Shown here piece after piece: positions 8,565 to 17,880 of a stretch of DNA of 64,000 bases. The stretch spans positions 62,001 through 126,000 of the forward strand of contig NZ_JABJRC010000004.1 of NCBI RefSeq assembly GCF_013131805.1. Direction: 5' to 3'. Origin of the DNA: Kribbella sandramycini. Lineage in GTDB: Bacteria; Actinomycetota; Actinomycetes; Propionibacteriales; Kribbellaceae. Each line of letters starts with the position of its first letter. Position 1 is the stretch's first letter. The position numbers and the translations under genes are program-made. Under the pieces are notes generated by a model that worked only from the letters and a program-made list of their open reading frames with translations, was not told the origin of the DNA and did not search any database.

Positions 8565-9749
8565 TCAAAGGATTTTCGGTGACGCGCCCAGCGACAGGAC
8601 GGTCTCGGTCGTCCGCTGCTCCGCAAGGCGCAACCGGGCCGCCTTCGCCGCCGCCAGGCCGCCGCGGGCGAGCTCCCGGCGGACGTCGAGGATGCGGACC
8701 GGCAGCACGTCCGTCATCAGCAGCGGCGCATACTCCGCCTCGGCCGTCGTCCACTTGTCGCCGTCACGCTGGAACGTGAAGCGGGTCAGCAAACCCTCAG
8801 CGCGAGTACTGGCCGGCTGCCGGTGCGCAGCGACCAGGTTGCCGTGCCCGTACGCGACCCACTTGCCGTTGTGCTGCTCCATCGGCTGGACGACGTGCGC
8901 GTGGTGGCCGACGATCAGATCAATGTTGCTGTCAGCAAGGAGTTGCGGCGCCAGGTCGCGTTGCTGCTCGTTGATCCGCGATGAGTACTCCGTCCCCCAG
9001 TGACAGCTGACCACGACAATCTCGGCGCCGCGATCACGGGCCTCCTTGGCCATCCGCGTGATGGCCGCGACGTCGAGCTTGCCGGCCCGCCAGGTCTGGC
9101 CCTTCGGATACGGCAGTCCGTTGAACCCGAACGTGTACGAGAGTGACGCGATCTTCGCCCCGCGGACGTCGACGATCGTGGGCGTCTCCGCCTCCTTGCG
9201 ATCGCGGGCCATCCCGGAGGTCTTCATCCCGGCGCGCTCCAGCGTCGCCAGGGTGCGATCCACCCCGGCGGCGCCGGCGTCGAAGCTGTGATTGCTGGCC
9301 GTGGTGCACAGGTCGTACCCGGTCTGCTTCAGCGCGGTCGCGATCTGCGGCGGCCCCTGGAAGAGCGGGTATCCCTTGTACGGCCCGCCGAGCGGAGCGA
9401 GCGGCGTCTCGACATGCGCGATGGCCAGATCGGCCTTCCGCACCAGCGGCTTCACGCTCGCCAGCAACGGTGCGAAGTCCCACATACCGCCGCTGCCGTC
9501 GCGGCGCGCCGTTGTCCAGAGCCGTTCGTGCAGGAGAACGTCGCCGGTGGCAACGATCGCCAGCCGATCGGGCCGATCCCCGGCCGGCGGCGGCACACTC
9601 GGCGGCTGCGCCCCCGGCGGACCGACCGAACCGCCGTCCGTCGGCGGATCGACCGGACGGACGCCGACATCCGCACAGCCGCCGGCGACAGACACGCCTG
9701 CCCCCGCAAGGATCGCGCCGAGCACCGCGCGCCGTCGTACCGTCATCAT
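8565..9749 (-). CDS. CapA-family (PGA_cap) metallophosphatase-fold lipoprotein
   Basis: A 394-aa protein beginning with twin-Arg-like MMTVRRR, a hydrophobic stretch and Cys 25 in an AGGC context, so it is probably an exported lipoprotein. A Pro/Gly-rich linker follows. The PGA_cap domain shows VATGDVLLHE, AHVETPL, TTASNHSFD, VSCHWGTEY and VGHHAHVVQP, the conserved metal-binding blocks. CapA proteins take part in poly-gamma-glutamate capsule formation, but many actinobacterial homologues stand alone as this one does. With no capB or capC nearby, the function stays open. Confidence 0.85.
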   Translation of the reverse strand: MMTVRRRAVLGAILAGAGVSVAGGCADVGVRPVDPPTDGGSVGPPGAQPPSVPPPAGDRPDRLAIVATGDVLLHERLWTTARRDGSGGMWDFAPLLASVKPLVRKADLAIAHVETPLAPLGGPYKGYPLFQGPPQIATALKQTGYDLCTTASNHSFDAGAAGVDRTLATLERAGMKTSGMARDRKEAETPTIVDVRGAKIASLSYTFGFNGLPYPKGQTWRAGKLDVAAITRMAKEARDRGAEIVVVSCHWGTEYSSRINEQQRDLAPQLLADSNIDLIVGHHAHVVQPMEQHNGKWVAYGHGNLVAAHRQPASTRAEGLLTRFTFQRDGDKWTTAEAEYAPLLMTDVLPVRILDVRRELARGGLAAAKAARLRLAEQRTTETVLSLGASPKIL

Positions 9750-9889
9750 CGCTCCCCAGGCTGGCGATCAGTTCGCCCTCCCAGACGACGCGACGCGCGG
9801 CCGAGTTCGCTCGGTGACCCGATCGTGTCCTCAATGACCGGAAACGGCCGCTACCTTGTGCGGGTACAGCTGTCACTGAGGGTTGAGGA

Positions 9890-10663
9890 ATGACGATGGT
9901 CGAGCTGAAGTCGGCGACGGAGATCGAGCAGATGCGCGCGGCCGGGCGCGTCGTCGCGACCGCGCTGGCCGCGGTGAAGAAGCAGGCCGCGGTCGGCGTC
10001 TCGCTGCTCGAGCTCGACGAGACTGCCCGCGACGTGCTGCGCTCGGCCGGCGCGGTGTCGACGTTCGACGGTTATCAACCAGGTTTCGCTGGGACTCCCT
10101 TCGTCGGTGTGATCTGCACCTCGGTGAACGACGCCGTCCTGCACGGCCTGCCGTCGAACTACCGGCTGGCCGACGGCGACCTGCTGAACGTCGACTGCGG
10201 CGCCTCCCTCGACGGCTGGTGCGGCGACTCCGCGATCAGCTTCTGCGTCGGCACTCCACGCCCGCAGGACCTGGAGCTGATCGAGACCACCGAACGCGCG
10301 CTCGCCGCCGGGATCGCCGCAGCGCTGCCCGGTAACCGTCTCGGCGATGTCGGCGCCGCGATCGGCCGGATCGGCGCGGCCGCCGGGCTCGGCACCAACC
10401 TCGACTTCGGCGGCCACGGGATCGGCCGCCGGATGCACGAGGAGCCGCATATCGCCAACAACGGCCGCCCCGGCCGCGGCTTCAAGCTCCAGCCCGGACA
10501 GACCTTCGCGATCGAGCCCTGGTTCTGGACCGGGCCGGGATCGACCTACCTCATCGACCCCGACGGCTGGACGCTACGCTCCGCCGACCGGACGCGCGGC
10601 GCCCACGCCGAGCACACTATCGCTGTCACCGCCGACGGCCCGCAGATCCTCACCTTGGTCTAG
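9890..10663 (+). CDS. map: Type I methionine aminopeptidase
   Basis: A 257-aa enzyme that removes the initiator methionine from nascent proteins. The five metal ligands of the family are visible in order: Asp in NVDCGAS, Asp in CGDSAI, His in FGGHGIG, Glu in AIEPW and Glu in AHAEHT. The size matches bacterial type I enzymes without an N-terminal extension. A GAGG ribosome site precedes the ATG, and a second ATG two codons later is possible. The stop overlaps the convergent radical SAM gene by four bases. Actinobacteria often carry two map genes, so this may be a second copy. Confidence 0.92.
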   Translation: MTMVELKSATEIEQMRAAGRVVATALAAVKKQAAVGVSLLELDETARDVLRSAGAVSTFDGYQPGFAGTPFVGVICTSVNDAVLHGLPSNYRLADGDLLNVDCGASLDGWCGDSAISFCVGTPRPQDLELIETTERALAAGIAAALPGNRLGDVGAAIGRIGAAAGLGTNLDFGGHGIGRRMHEEPHIANNGRPGRGFKLQPGQTFAIEPWFWTGPGSTYLIDPDGWTLRSADRTRGAHAEHTIAVTADGPQILTLV

Positions 10664-11664
10664 AACAACGCCTCTTGGGCCGGCGGCGCCTGTTTCTCCC
10701 GCACGACCGCACGGTGGTAGGCAGGACGGGCAAACCCATGTTTCGTGAGCAGCGGACGAACCTTCTGCTCGAAGGCCTTCCGGAAGCTCGGTGCGGCATA
10801 CGCCCCGTGGGCATAGAGGGATTCGTACCGCGCGACCAGCTCGGGATGGTCAGCGGCCAGCCAGGCCATGAACCACTCCCGAACCCCCGGCCGTAGGTGC
10901 AGGACCAGCGGAGTCACCCCAGTCGCCCCGGCGGCAGCCAGCTCCCCGAGGAGCTGATCCAGCTGATCGGCGGAGTCCGTCAGCCAGGGCAGGATCGGCG
11001 CGACCATCACGCCACAGGGCAGCCCTGCCGCGCGCACCGCGCGAATCAGCTCCAGCCGGCCGCGCACCGACGGCACGCCGGGCTCCAGCCGCCGGCGCAG
11101 CTCGTCGTCGCCGAGCGCCAGCGACACAGCAATCCCGACCGGGACGTCGACGGCCGACAGTTGCTCCAGATCGCGCCGCAGCAGCGTCCCCTTGGTCAGG
11201 ATCGAGAACGGCGTTCCCGATCCTGCCAGCGCCGCGATGATCCCCGGCATCAGCTGATAGCGGCCCTCGGCCCGCTGATACGGATCGGTATTGGTGCCCA
11301 GGGCAACCTGCTCCCGGGCCCACGACGGTCTCGCCAGCTCCCGCCGGAGCACCTCGGCGACATTCGTCTTGACCACGATCTGACGGTCGAAGTCGAGCCC
11401 CTGGTCGAGCTCGAGGTACGTGTGGGTCGGCCGGGCGAAGCAGTACCGGCAGGCGTGGCTGCAGCCGCGGTACGGGTTGACCGTCCAGCCGAACGGCAAC
11501 CCGCCCCCGGGCACCGAGTTCAGCGCGGAACGCGCCAGCACCTCATGGAACGTGACCCCGCGGAACTCCGGCGTGGTGACCGACCGGACCAGGCCCGCGA
11601 TCGACTGCAGCCCGGGCAACGCCCCGGCCATCTCCGCGTCGATTCGCTGACCAGCCCACCTCAT
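10660..11664 (-). CDS. Rv2578c-family radical SAM protein, SOS-regulated
   Basis: A 334-aa radical SAM protein with the iron-sulfur triad at Cys 68, 72 and 75 (CSHACRYC), followed by GTNTDPYQ and other blocks typical of the SplB-like/Rv2578c group. The start MRWAGQ follows a perfect LexA box whose nearest base is seven bases away, so the transcript must be leaderless or have a very short leader. From memory, the M. tuberculosis homologue Rv2578c is also listed in the LexA regulon. This supports a DNA-damage role, but the substrate is not known. Confidence 0.87.
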   Translation of the reverse strand: MRWAGQRIDAEMAGALPGLQSIAGLVRSVTTPEFRGVTFHEVLARSALNSVPGGGLPFGWTVNPYRGCSHACRYCFARPTHTYLELDQGLDFDRQIVVKTNVAEVLRRELARPSWAREQVALGTNTDPYQRAEGRYQLMPGIIAALAGSGTPFSILTKGTLLRRDLEQLSAVDVPVGIAVSLALGDDELRRRLEPGVPSVRGRLELIRAVRAAGLPCGVMVAPILPWLTDSADQLDQLLGELAAAGATGVTPLVLHLRPGVREWFMAWLAADHPELVARYESLYAHGAYAAPSFRKAFEQKVRPLLTKHGFARPAYHRAVVREKQAPPAQEALF

Positions 11665-11670
11665 GACGCA

Positions 11671-11692
11671 CAGTCGAACATATGTTCGACTG
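11671..11692. promoter_or_regulatory. LexA (SOS) box
   Basis: A perfect 22-bp palindrome with core TCGAACATATGTTCGA, matching the actinobacterial LexA consensus of CGAAC and GTTCG separated by four bases. It ends seven bases upstream of the radical SAM ATG. A TATGTT inside it could serve as the -10 element, so bound LexA would block initiation directly. Confidence 0.9.
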
Positions 11693-11701
11693 GATTTCAA
11701 A

Positions 11702-12535
11702 TCAGGCGAACACCGCCGCGTTCCGCGCCGCCCATTCCGCGTACGTCGTCGCGGGCCGGCCGGTCAGATCGGCCACCGTGGACTCGGGCGTCATCGGATA
11801 CTCGGCCATCATCCGGAACCCGTCCAGCAACCATTGCGCCGTCTCCAGCCCGGTTACGGGCGTCAGCTGGTCGAGGTACTCCTGCGGGGTCTGCTCAATG
11901 AACTTCAGCGGGCGACCGATTGCGGCCGCGATCAGCTCGACCTCCTGCGGTTGCGTCAGCGCCTCCGGGCCGCTCATCACCAGCTTCTGCCCGGCGAAGC
12001 TCTCACTGAGCAGTACTACCCGCGCCACCGCAGCGATATCGACGAGGTCGATCGGAGTCTGCACCGCGTCGGCGTACGGCGCGCGCACGACCCCTTCGGC
12101 CCGGATCATCGGCGCCCAGTCCAGCGTGTTGTTCATGAACTGCCCTGGCCGCAGGAAGGTCCACTCGAAGCCGGCCTCCTCGATCGCCCGCTCCAGCCGG
12201 TAGTAGTGCCACGTCGACGGATCGCCCTGCGCCTCATAGTCCGCCGGCTCACCAGACAGCACCACGACGCGCCGCACGCCCGCCTCCTGCGCGCACCGCA
12301 CGAAGTCATCGACGTACGCCGGTAGCGGCGCCAGGTAGACCGTGTCGACACCGGCGAGCGCCGCCGGCAGCGTCTCCGGCCGCCCGAGGTAGCCGTGCGC
12401 GACGTCGACTCCAGCAGGCAGCGCCGCCCGCTTCGGATGGTTCGTGAGCGCCCGGACCGGCGCCCCGGCCGCCACCAGCTCGTCGACCAGCAACCGCCCG
12501 ACACTCGCGGTCGCACCCGTCACCAGGATCGTCAT
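11702..12535 (-). CDS. NmrA/SDR-type NAD(P)-binding protein
   Basis: A 277-aa atypical short-chain dehydrogenase fold. The N-terminal dinucleotide motif is GATASVGRLL. The later pattern (VVVLSGE, LRPGQFMNN, YADAVQTPIDLVDIA) matches NmrA-like sugar-epimerase folds. The usual catalytic YxxxK is not evident, so it could be a redox sensor or a quinone/flavonoid-type reductase. The ATG has a strong GGAGGGG site. It is divergent from a TetR-family gene across a palindromic operator, so it is probably the regulator's target. Confidence 0.82.
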   Translation of the reverse strand: MTILVTGATASVGRLLVDELVAAGAPVRALTNHPKRAALPAGVDVAHGYLGRPETLPAALAGVDTVYLAPLPAYVDDFVRCAQEAGVRRVVVLSGEPADYEAQGDPSTWHYYRLERAIEEAGFEWTFLRPGQFMNNTLDWAPMIRAEGVVRAPYADAVQTPIDLVDIAAVARVVLLSESFAGQKLVMSGPEALTQPQEVELIAAAIGRPLKFIEQTPQEYLDQLTPVTGLETAQWLLDGFRMMAEYPMTPESTVADLTGRPATTYAEWAARNAAVFA

Positions 12536-12560
12536 TCGTCGTTCCCCTCCCACCTCGGCA

Positions 12561-12589
12561 TCAATTCTCGTAGGGTATACGAGAATTGA
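12561..12589. promoter_or_regulatory. TetR-type operator in divergent promoter
   Basis: Perfect 12-bp inverted arms (TCAATTCTCGTA and its complement) are separated by five bases. The site sits between the NmrA-like gene and the TetR-family gene, close to both starts. It is the natural binding site for the adjacent regulator and would let it control both genes. Confidence 0.8.
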
Positions 12590-12611
12590 TTTCAGCGCCT
12601 ATGGTTGCCCT

Positions 12612-13391
12612 GTGACGGTCAGGCGCAGCGCGGAGGGTCGACCCGACCGCGCCCTCGCACTCCTCTGGCGCAACCACCGCCCGCTCGCCGTCAAGGCCAA
12701 GGGCCGCCGGCCGTCGCTGGACGTCGACGAAGTGGTCGCGACCGGTATCCGGCTGGCCGACAGCGACGGTCTGACGGCCGCATCGATGGGCGGTGTCGCC
12801 AAAGAGCTCGGCGTCGGCACGATGACCCTCTACACCTACGTCCCCTCGAAGGACGAGCTCCTGGAGCTGATGGTCGACCAGGTCCTCGGCGAGCGCGAGC
12901 TACCCGGCCCTGACCAGCGTCCGGCCGGTTGGCGCGCCCAGGTCGCGCTGTACGCCGACGAGACCCGTGCGATGTTCCGACGGCACCCCTGGCTGTCTCA
13001 GGTATCCCCTATCCGTCCACCGGTCGGTCCGGGCATGCTGGCCGGCCGTGAGTACCTGCTGGCCGTCATGAGCACGCTGGCGCTCAGTCCGCGCGACATC
13101 AACATCGCAGCGGTCACCGTGACGTCGTACGTCGACTCCGCAGCCAGTCTGGCGGCGGAGAGTGCGCTGATCGAGCGCACCACCGGTCAGAGCCACGATG
13201 CGTGGTGGACCGACCGCTCCGAGCTGTGGGAGACGTACTTCGATGTCGAGCGGCATCCGGCGATGACAGCGGTATGGAACGCCGGCGGCTTCGACGCGGG
13301 CCCGGTCGACGTCGCGGCGGAGTCGTACCAGTACGGCCTGGAGCGGCTGCTGGACGGTATCGAGGCCAAGGCGGGACCAGCCATGACATAG
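12612..13391 (+). CDS. TetR family transcriptional regulator
   Basis: A 259-aa regulator with an N-terminal helix-turn-helix at about residues 35-80 (VVATGIRLADSDGLTAASMGGVAKELGVG...TLYTYVPSKDELLELM) and a TetR_C_1-type ligand domain rich in Trp. About 30 residues precede the DNA-binding domain, which is long for the family. The GTG follows a TATGGT -10 hexamer by six bases, so the mRNA is probably leaderless. It likely represses itself and the divergent NmrA-like gene through the palindrome upstream. The ligand cannot be told from sequence. Confidence 0.88.
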   Translation: MTVRRSAEGRPDRALALLWRNHRPLAVKAKGRRPSLDVDEVVATGIRLADSDGLTAASMGGVAKELGVGTMTLYTYVPSKDELLELMVDQVLGERELPGPDQRPAGWRAQVALYADETRAMFRRHPWLSQVSPIRPPVGPGMLAGREYLLAVMSTLALSPRDINIAAVTVTSYVDSAASLAAESALIERTTGQSHDAWWTDRSELWETYFDVERHPAMTAVWNAGGFDAGPVDVAAESYQYGLERLLDGIEAKAGPAMT

Positions 13392-13418
13392 GTTGGCGGC
13401 GACACGAGGGGGTAAGGG

Positions 13419-15188
13419 GTGAGCGAGAACTTCCAGGTCGACCTACAGGGGATCGTCGACTTGCTGAGCAACCACCTGTACAGCAGCCCGCGGGTGTACC
13501 TGCGAGAGCTGCTGCAGAATGCCGTCGACGCGATCACCGCACGTCAGGCCACCGAACCCGACGCACCGCGCCGGATCGACGTCCGGACCGCCGAGAACGA
13601 GCTGAGCATCGCCGACACCGGTATCGGCCTCCTGCCGGATCAGGTGCGCGAGTTGCTCGCCACCATCGGCCGCAGCTCGAAACGCGATGAGATCGGGTTC
13701 GCCCGGTCGGAGTTCCTCGGCCAGTTCGGTATCGGCCTACTGTCGGCACTCATGGTCGCCGACGAGATCGAGGTCGTCACCCAGCCCGCCGGCGGCCCCG
13801 CCACGCGCTGGATCGGTACTGCGGACGGTCGCTACACGATCGCCGCCACAGCGGACCGCTCCGAGCCCGGTACGACGGTGACGCTGAAGGCCCGGCGTGG
13901 CGCCGAGCAATGGTACAAGCCGGCCACTGTCGTCGAGCTGATCCGGTTGTTCGGCGCACTGCTGCCGCTGGAGATCCGGGTCGACGGCGAGCAGGTGACC
14001 GATGGCAAGGCACCCTGGGAGAACGCTGGCGCCCTGCAGCGCGCCGAGCTGGTCGGCTATGCGCAGGACAAGCTCGGCTTCACTCCGTTCGACGTCATTC
14101 ACCTGAACAACCCGGCCGCTGGGCTGACCGGTGTCGCCTTCGTGCTGCCGTTCGCGGCCAACCCCGCCGAGCGCGCGACGCACCGGGTGTACCTGAAGCG
14201 AATGCTGCTGGCCGAGCATGTCGAAGGCCTCCTGCCGGACTGGGCGTTCTTCGTCCGCGCGGTCATCGACACCTCCGAGCTGCGGCCGACTGCGAGCCGG
14301 GAGGCGCTGTTCGACGACGGCACGCTGGAGGCCACTCGGGACGCGTTGGGCGAGCAGCTGCGCGGCTGGCTCGTTCGCCTCGGCAATACCGACCCCGCCA
14401 AGCTGGACCGGTTCCTCGGCATTCACCAGCTCGGTGTGAAGGCCCTGGCCCTGCACGACGACGAGATGCTCCAGCTGGTGCACCGCTGGCTGCGCTTCGA
14501 GACCAACCACGGCCGCATGACCACAGCGGAACTGCAGCAGCGCAGCGATCGTATTCGGTACGTGACAACCGTCGAGGAGTTCCGCCAGCTCGCAGCGGTC
14601 GCAGCTGCGCAGCAAATCACCGTTGTGAACGGCGGCTACACCTACGACAGTGAGTTACTCGCACGGCTGCCGGAGGTCGTGCCCGACCTGGTCACCAGCC
14701 GGTTCGACCCGTCCGAGCTCAGCACAAGTTTCGACAGTCTCGATCCCGAGTCCGAGCTGCGGCTGCGCCCGTTCGTCCAGGCGGCCCAGGATGCACTGGA
14801 TTCGGTCGGCTGCGAGGTGGTGCTCCGCGCATTCGAGCCAGCTCAACTACCTGCGCTCTATCTGGTTGACCGGTCGGCACAGTTCGCAAGTGAGCTCCGC
14901 TCCACCAAGGACCGCGCGGATGCGCTGTGGGCCGAGGTGCTCGGTGCCCTCGACACCCACGACGACAGCAGACCACAGCTCGTCCTGAACTACCGCAGTC
15001 CGCTCGTCCGCCGGATGGCGTCCCTCGACGACCCAGAGCTGACCCGACTGGCGGTGGAAGGCCTGTACGGCCACGCACTGATGCTCGGCTACCACCCGAT
15101 CACCCCGGCCGACTCGGCCCTGGTGAACCGCTCCTTCCTCGGCCTGCTCGACCAGGCTGTGCCCACCACGGAGGAACCGACCGTATGA
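13419..15188 (+). CDS. Hsp90-family ATPase, HtpG-like
   Basis: A 589-aa Hsp90 family protein, slightly shorter than E. coli HtpG (624). The GHKL ATPase pocket is intact: YLRELLQNAVDAI supplies the catalytic Glu and the Asn, ADTGIGL supplies the DxGxG, and FGQFGIGLLSA is the lid glycine motif. The middle domain has KRMLLAEH and ELRPTASREALFDD, with the catalytic-loop Arg region. Its stop overlaps the start of a large TPR gene (ATGA). The pairing recalls eukaryotic Hsp90 with TPR co-chaperones, although the C-terminus has no EEVD. Confidence 0.9.
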   Translation: MSENFQVDLQGIVDLLSNHLYSSPRVYLRELLQNAVDAITARQATEPDAPRRIDVRTAENELSIADTGIGLLPDQVRELLATIGRSSKRDEIGFARSEFLGQFGIGLLSALMVADEIEVVTQPAGGPATRWIGTADGRYTIAATADRSEPGTTVTLKARRGAEQWYKPATVVELIRLFGALLPLEIRVDGEQVTDGKAPWENAGALQRAELVGYAQDKLGFTPFDVIHLNNPAAGLTGVAFVLPFAANPAERATHRVYLKRMLLAEHVEGLLPDWAFFVRAVIDTSELRPTASREALFDDGTLEATRDALGEQLRGWLVRLGNTDPAKLDRFLGIHQLGVKALALHDDEMLQLVHRWLRFETNHGRMTTAELQQRSDRIRYVTTVEEFRQLAAVAAAQQITVVNGGYTYDSELLARLPEVVPDLVTSRFDPSELSTSFDSLDPESELRLRPFVQAAQDALDSVGCEVVLRAFEPAQLPALYLVDRSAQFASELRSTKDRADALWAEVLGALDTHDDSRPQLVLNYRSPLVRRMASLDDPELTRLAVEGLYGHALMLGYHPITPADSALVNRSFLGLLDQAVPTTEEPTV

Positions 15189-17830
15189 ACCCGGAACTGA
15201 TCGACCTGCTGCAGCGCGCCGAGGGCGCGCCATACGGCAAAGTCCGGTCGGCCCTGCTCGAGGACGTCGTCCGCCGGGCGGATGCGGCGAGCGAGGCGGA
15301 GCTGGCGTTCTACAGCCGGCTGCAGCTCGTCACGGCCTACGTAATGGGCGGCGAGCCGCGGAAGTCGCTGGTGCCGTTCGCCCGCTGCGTCGCCGACTGG
15401 GACGCCGAGCCGGAGCGGTACCGCGATCACTCGCACGCCTTCCATTGGTGCTACAAATACGCGCCCAGCACCCTCGCCAAGTTCCCCGAAGTGCCGCTGG
15501 ACCGCGCCTACGCCGTTCTGGACGACATGGAGCAGCGGTGGCGGCTCAGTGGCCACAGCATGCACGCAGTGCACCAGCACCGCTGGCTGGTCGCGCACCA
15601 CATCGGTGACACCTCCACAGCCGCGGAGCAGTTCCGGCTGTGGTCGACCGCGCCGCGCGACGACCTCTCCGACTGCATCGGCTGCGACCCGACGTCCAAG
15701 GTGCATCACCTGACCCACGTCGGTCAGACGGCGGACGCCGTCGCGTTGGCCACGACAGTGCTCGACGGCCAGCTCACCTGTGCGGAGCAGCCGCAACAAA
15801 TGCTGACGGCGCTGCTCCCCGCCTATGTTGCCGAAGGCATGTACACCGAGGCCGTCGACGCCCATCGCAAGGGCTACCGGCTGCTGCGCGCCCGTGTCGG
15901 CGAGCTGAGCGAGCACGCAGACCACGTCGCCTTCCTGGCCCGAACAGGTAACGAGCTCAAGGCAGTTGAGCTGATCGAGCGCCACGCCGCCGAGCTGGCC
16001 GAGCCGCCGTCGCCCTGGGCCGAGATGAGCTTCGCTGCCGCCGCTGCGAACGCGCTGAGCCGCGTCGACAGCGACCTGGCGATTCGGCAGCCACAGGCGC
16101 CGTCCGTACCGGCCGCGGCTTTGGCTGAGCAGCTGACGGCGCGGGCGCTGGAGTTGGCCGCGCAGTTCGACACCCGGAACGGTACGACGTACCGCAGCGA
16201 GCAGATCCAGGCAGTGCTGGCCGCTGAGCCCTGGGTGGAGTACCTGCCGCTGTCGGAGACCGCCCGGCGCGCACAGTTGCGTCAGCAGGCTCAAGCCGAC
16301 CAGCAGGCCACGCCGGAGCGCCCTGCCGACACCACACCGGTCTCTGGCCGCGGTTGGCTCGACCGCGCCGAGGACGCCTGGGTGCGCTTCTCGCCCACAG
16401 AGGCGGGCGAAGCCTGGCAGGCATTCGAGCGTGAAGTGCCGGAAAGCGAGTGGACGCCGTTCGACCGCGCCCGGGTGCTGGACGGGCGCGGTCTGCTCAG
16501 CGACGATAGCCAGCAGCAAGAAGCGGCCTGGGGCGAGGCCCTGGAGCTGTACTCCGAGCTTGGCGACGAGAACCGCGTGCTGCGGGCGCGGGCCCGGATC
16601 GGCCGGTTACTAGTGGAGCGCGGCGAGGGCGACCAGGGTCTGGCCATCGCAGAGGAGCCACTGCGGCGGCTGGCCGAGACCGACGACCCGGAGCGCCGCG
16701 CAGGCTGGCGGGACTCGCTGGCCATCATCTACATGCATCTGGAGCGCGGTGACGACGCCATCCGCGAGCTGCAGGCCTTCGGCGGCGAGCTGAGCCCGAA
16801 CAGCGCAATGCTGCTCTGCAACCTGCTCATGCAGACCGACCGGCTCGAAGAGGCGGAGGCGGCGGCGGACGTCGCGGTCACCAGCAAGATCGACCCGCAG
16901 CGGATGTTCGCCTACTACCTGCGCGGTCGGCTCCGCATCGCGAGCGACCGGCCCGCCGATGCCGTGGACGACCTGATCGAATCGATCGCGATCGCGTCGA
17001 CGCTGCCCGATATGGAGGTCCATCGGGTCGGGGCGCAGATGCTGCTGGCCCAGGCCTACCTGTTCAGCGGTCGGCCGCTGGAGGCGGCCGAGAACGCCGA
17101 GGAGATCCTGCCTGCCGTTGCCGACGACCCGCAGGCGCTCGCCGAGACCCGCGGCATGCTGCTCGACGCCTACCGGATGCTGGGCGAGCGGGAAGCCGCA
17201 CTGGCGAAAATCCACGAACTGCTGGCCGACATCCCCGAGGACATCGAGCCGGTCCGACTGGCCTCCATCCGGCAGGAGGAGGGCATCCTGCTCGAGCAGC
17301 TCGACCGGGACGAAGAGGCGGTCGAAGTCTTCCTGGCTGCCGCGCAAGGGTTCGCCGACGCCGGTGAGCCGATCCAGCTCACGCAGGCCGTTCGACTGGC
17401 GGCGCAGTCCGCCCGCTACATCGGGGCCCACGACCGGGGTATCGCGCTGATCGAGTCCGCGCAGGAGGTGCTGCAACAGCTCCCGGCCGACAACCCCGAC
17501 GTCCTGTTCCAGTCCGCCGGCACCTACTGGGACCTGGCACTGATCGCGCTGCAGCAGGGCAAGGTGCCGACTGCGGTCGAACACGCCGATGAGGCCGCCG
17601 ACCGGTACGAGCAGGGCGGGTACGAGGAGCAGTACCTCAACGCGCAGCTGCTGCTCGCCGAGCACGGCACCGAAGACGAGAAGGCCCTGGAGGAGCTCTT
17701 CGGAGAGCTGCCCCAGGGCACTGACCTCTGGTTCCGCACCGGCTACCTGTTGGTCGACCGGCTGCGCGCCGTCAGCCGCGCTGGCGACGCCACCGCCCTG
17801 GAGACTCGCCTCAACAGCGCCAACAGCTGA
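15185..17830 (+). CDS. Large TPR-repeat protein coupled to Hsp90-like gene
   Basis: An 881-aa soluble, almost wholly helical and Glu/Ala/Leu-rich protein. No catalytic motif or membrane segment is seen. TPR-like helix pairs recur throughout, most clearly in the last 450 residues. ATGA overlap with the Hsp90-like gene indicates co-translation. I infer that it is a scaffold or co-chaperone for that Hsp90. It is not recognised as a named family. Confidence 0.83.
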   Translation: MNPELIDLLQRAEGAPYGKVRSALLEDVVRRADAASEAELAFYSRLQLVTAYVMGGEPRKSLVPFARCVADWDAEPERYRDHSHAFHWCYKYAPSTLAKFPEVPLDRAYAVLDDMEQRWRLSGHSMHAVHQHRWLVAHHIGDTSTAAEQFRLWSTAPRDDLSDCIGCDPTSKVHHLTHVGQTADAVALATTVLDGQLTCAEQPQQMLTALLPAYVAEGMYTEAVDAHRKGYRLLRARVGELSEHADHVAFLARTGNELKAVELIERHAAELAEPPSPWAEMSFAAAAANALSRVDSDLAIRQPQAPSVPAAALAEQLTARALELAAQFDTRNGTTYRSEQIQAVLAAEPWVEYLPLSETARRAQLRQQAQADQQATPERPADTTPVSGRGWLDRAEDAWVRFSPTEAGEAWQAFEREVPESEWTPFDRARVLDGRGLLSDDSQQQEAAWGEALELYSELGDENRVLRARARIGRLLVERGEGDQGLAIAEEPLRRLAETDDPERRAGWRDSLAIIYMHLERGDDAIRELQAFGGELSPNSAMLLCNLLMQTDRLEEAEAAADVAVTSKIDPQRMFAYYLRGRLRIASDRPADAVDDLIESIAIASTLPDMEVHRVGAQMLLAQAYLFSGRPLEAAENAEEILPAVADDPQALAETRGMLLDAYRMLGEREAALAKIHELLADIPEDIEPVRLASIRQEEGILLEQLDRDEEAVEVFLAAAQGFADAGEPIQLTQAVRLAAQSARYIGAHDRGIALIESAQEVLQQLPADNPDVLFQSAGTYWDLALIALQQGKVPTAVEHADEAADRYEQGGYEEQYLNAQLLLAEHGTEDEKALEELFGELPQGTDLWFRTGYLLVDRLRAVSRAGDATALETRLNSANS

Positions 17831-17839
17831 CGCGAGCCG

Positions 17840-17880
17840 AGCCCCCGGGGGTCACTCCCACTCGATGGTGCCCGGGGGCT
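17840..17880. terminator. Hairpin at convergent TPR/guaA ends
   Basis: Ten-base perfect arms (AGCCCCCGGG and its complement) flank a 21-base loop at the junction of two convergent genes, partly inside the guaA 3' end. There is no strong T-tract. It could stop transcription in both directions, but the match also overlaps the codons for the conserved PPG of GuaA. Confidence 0.4.
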
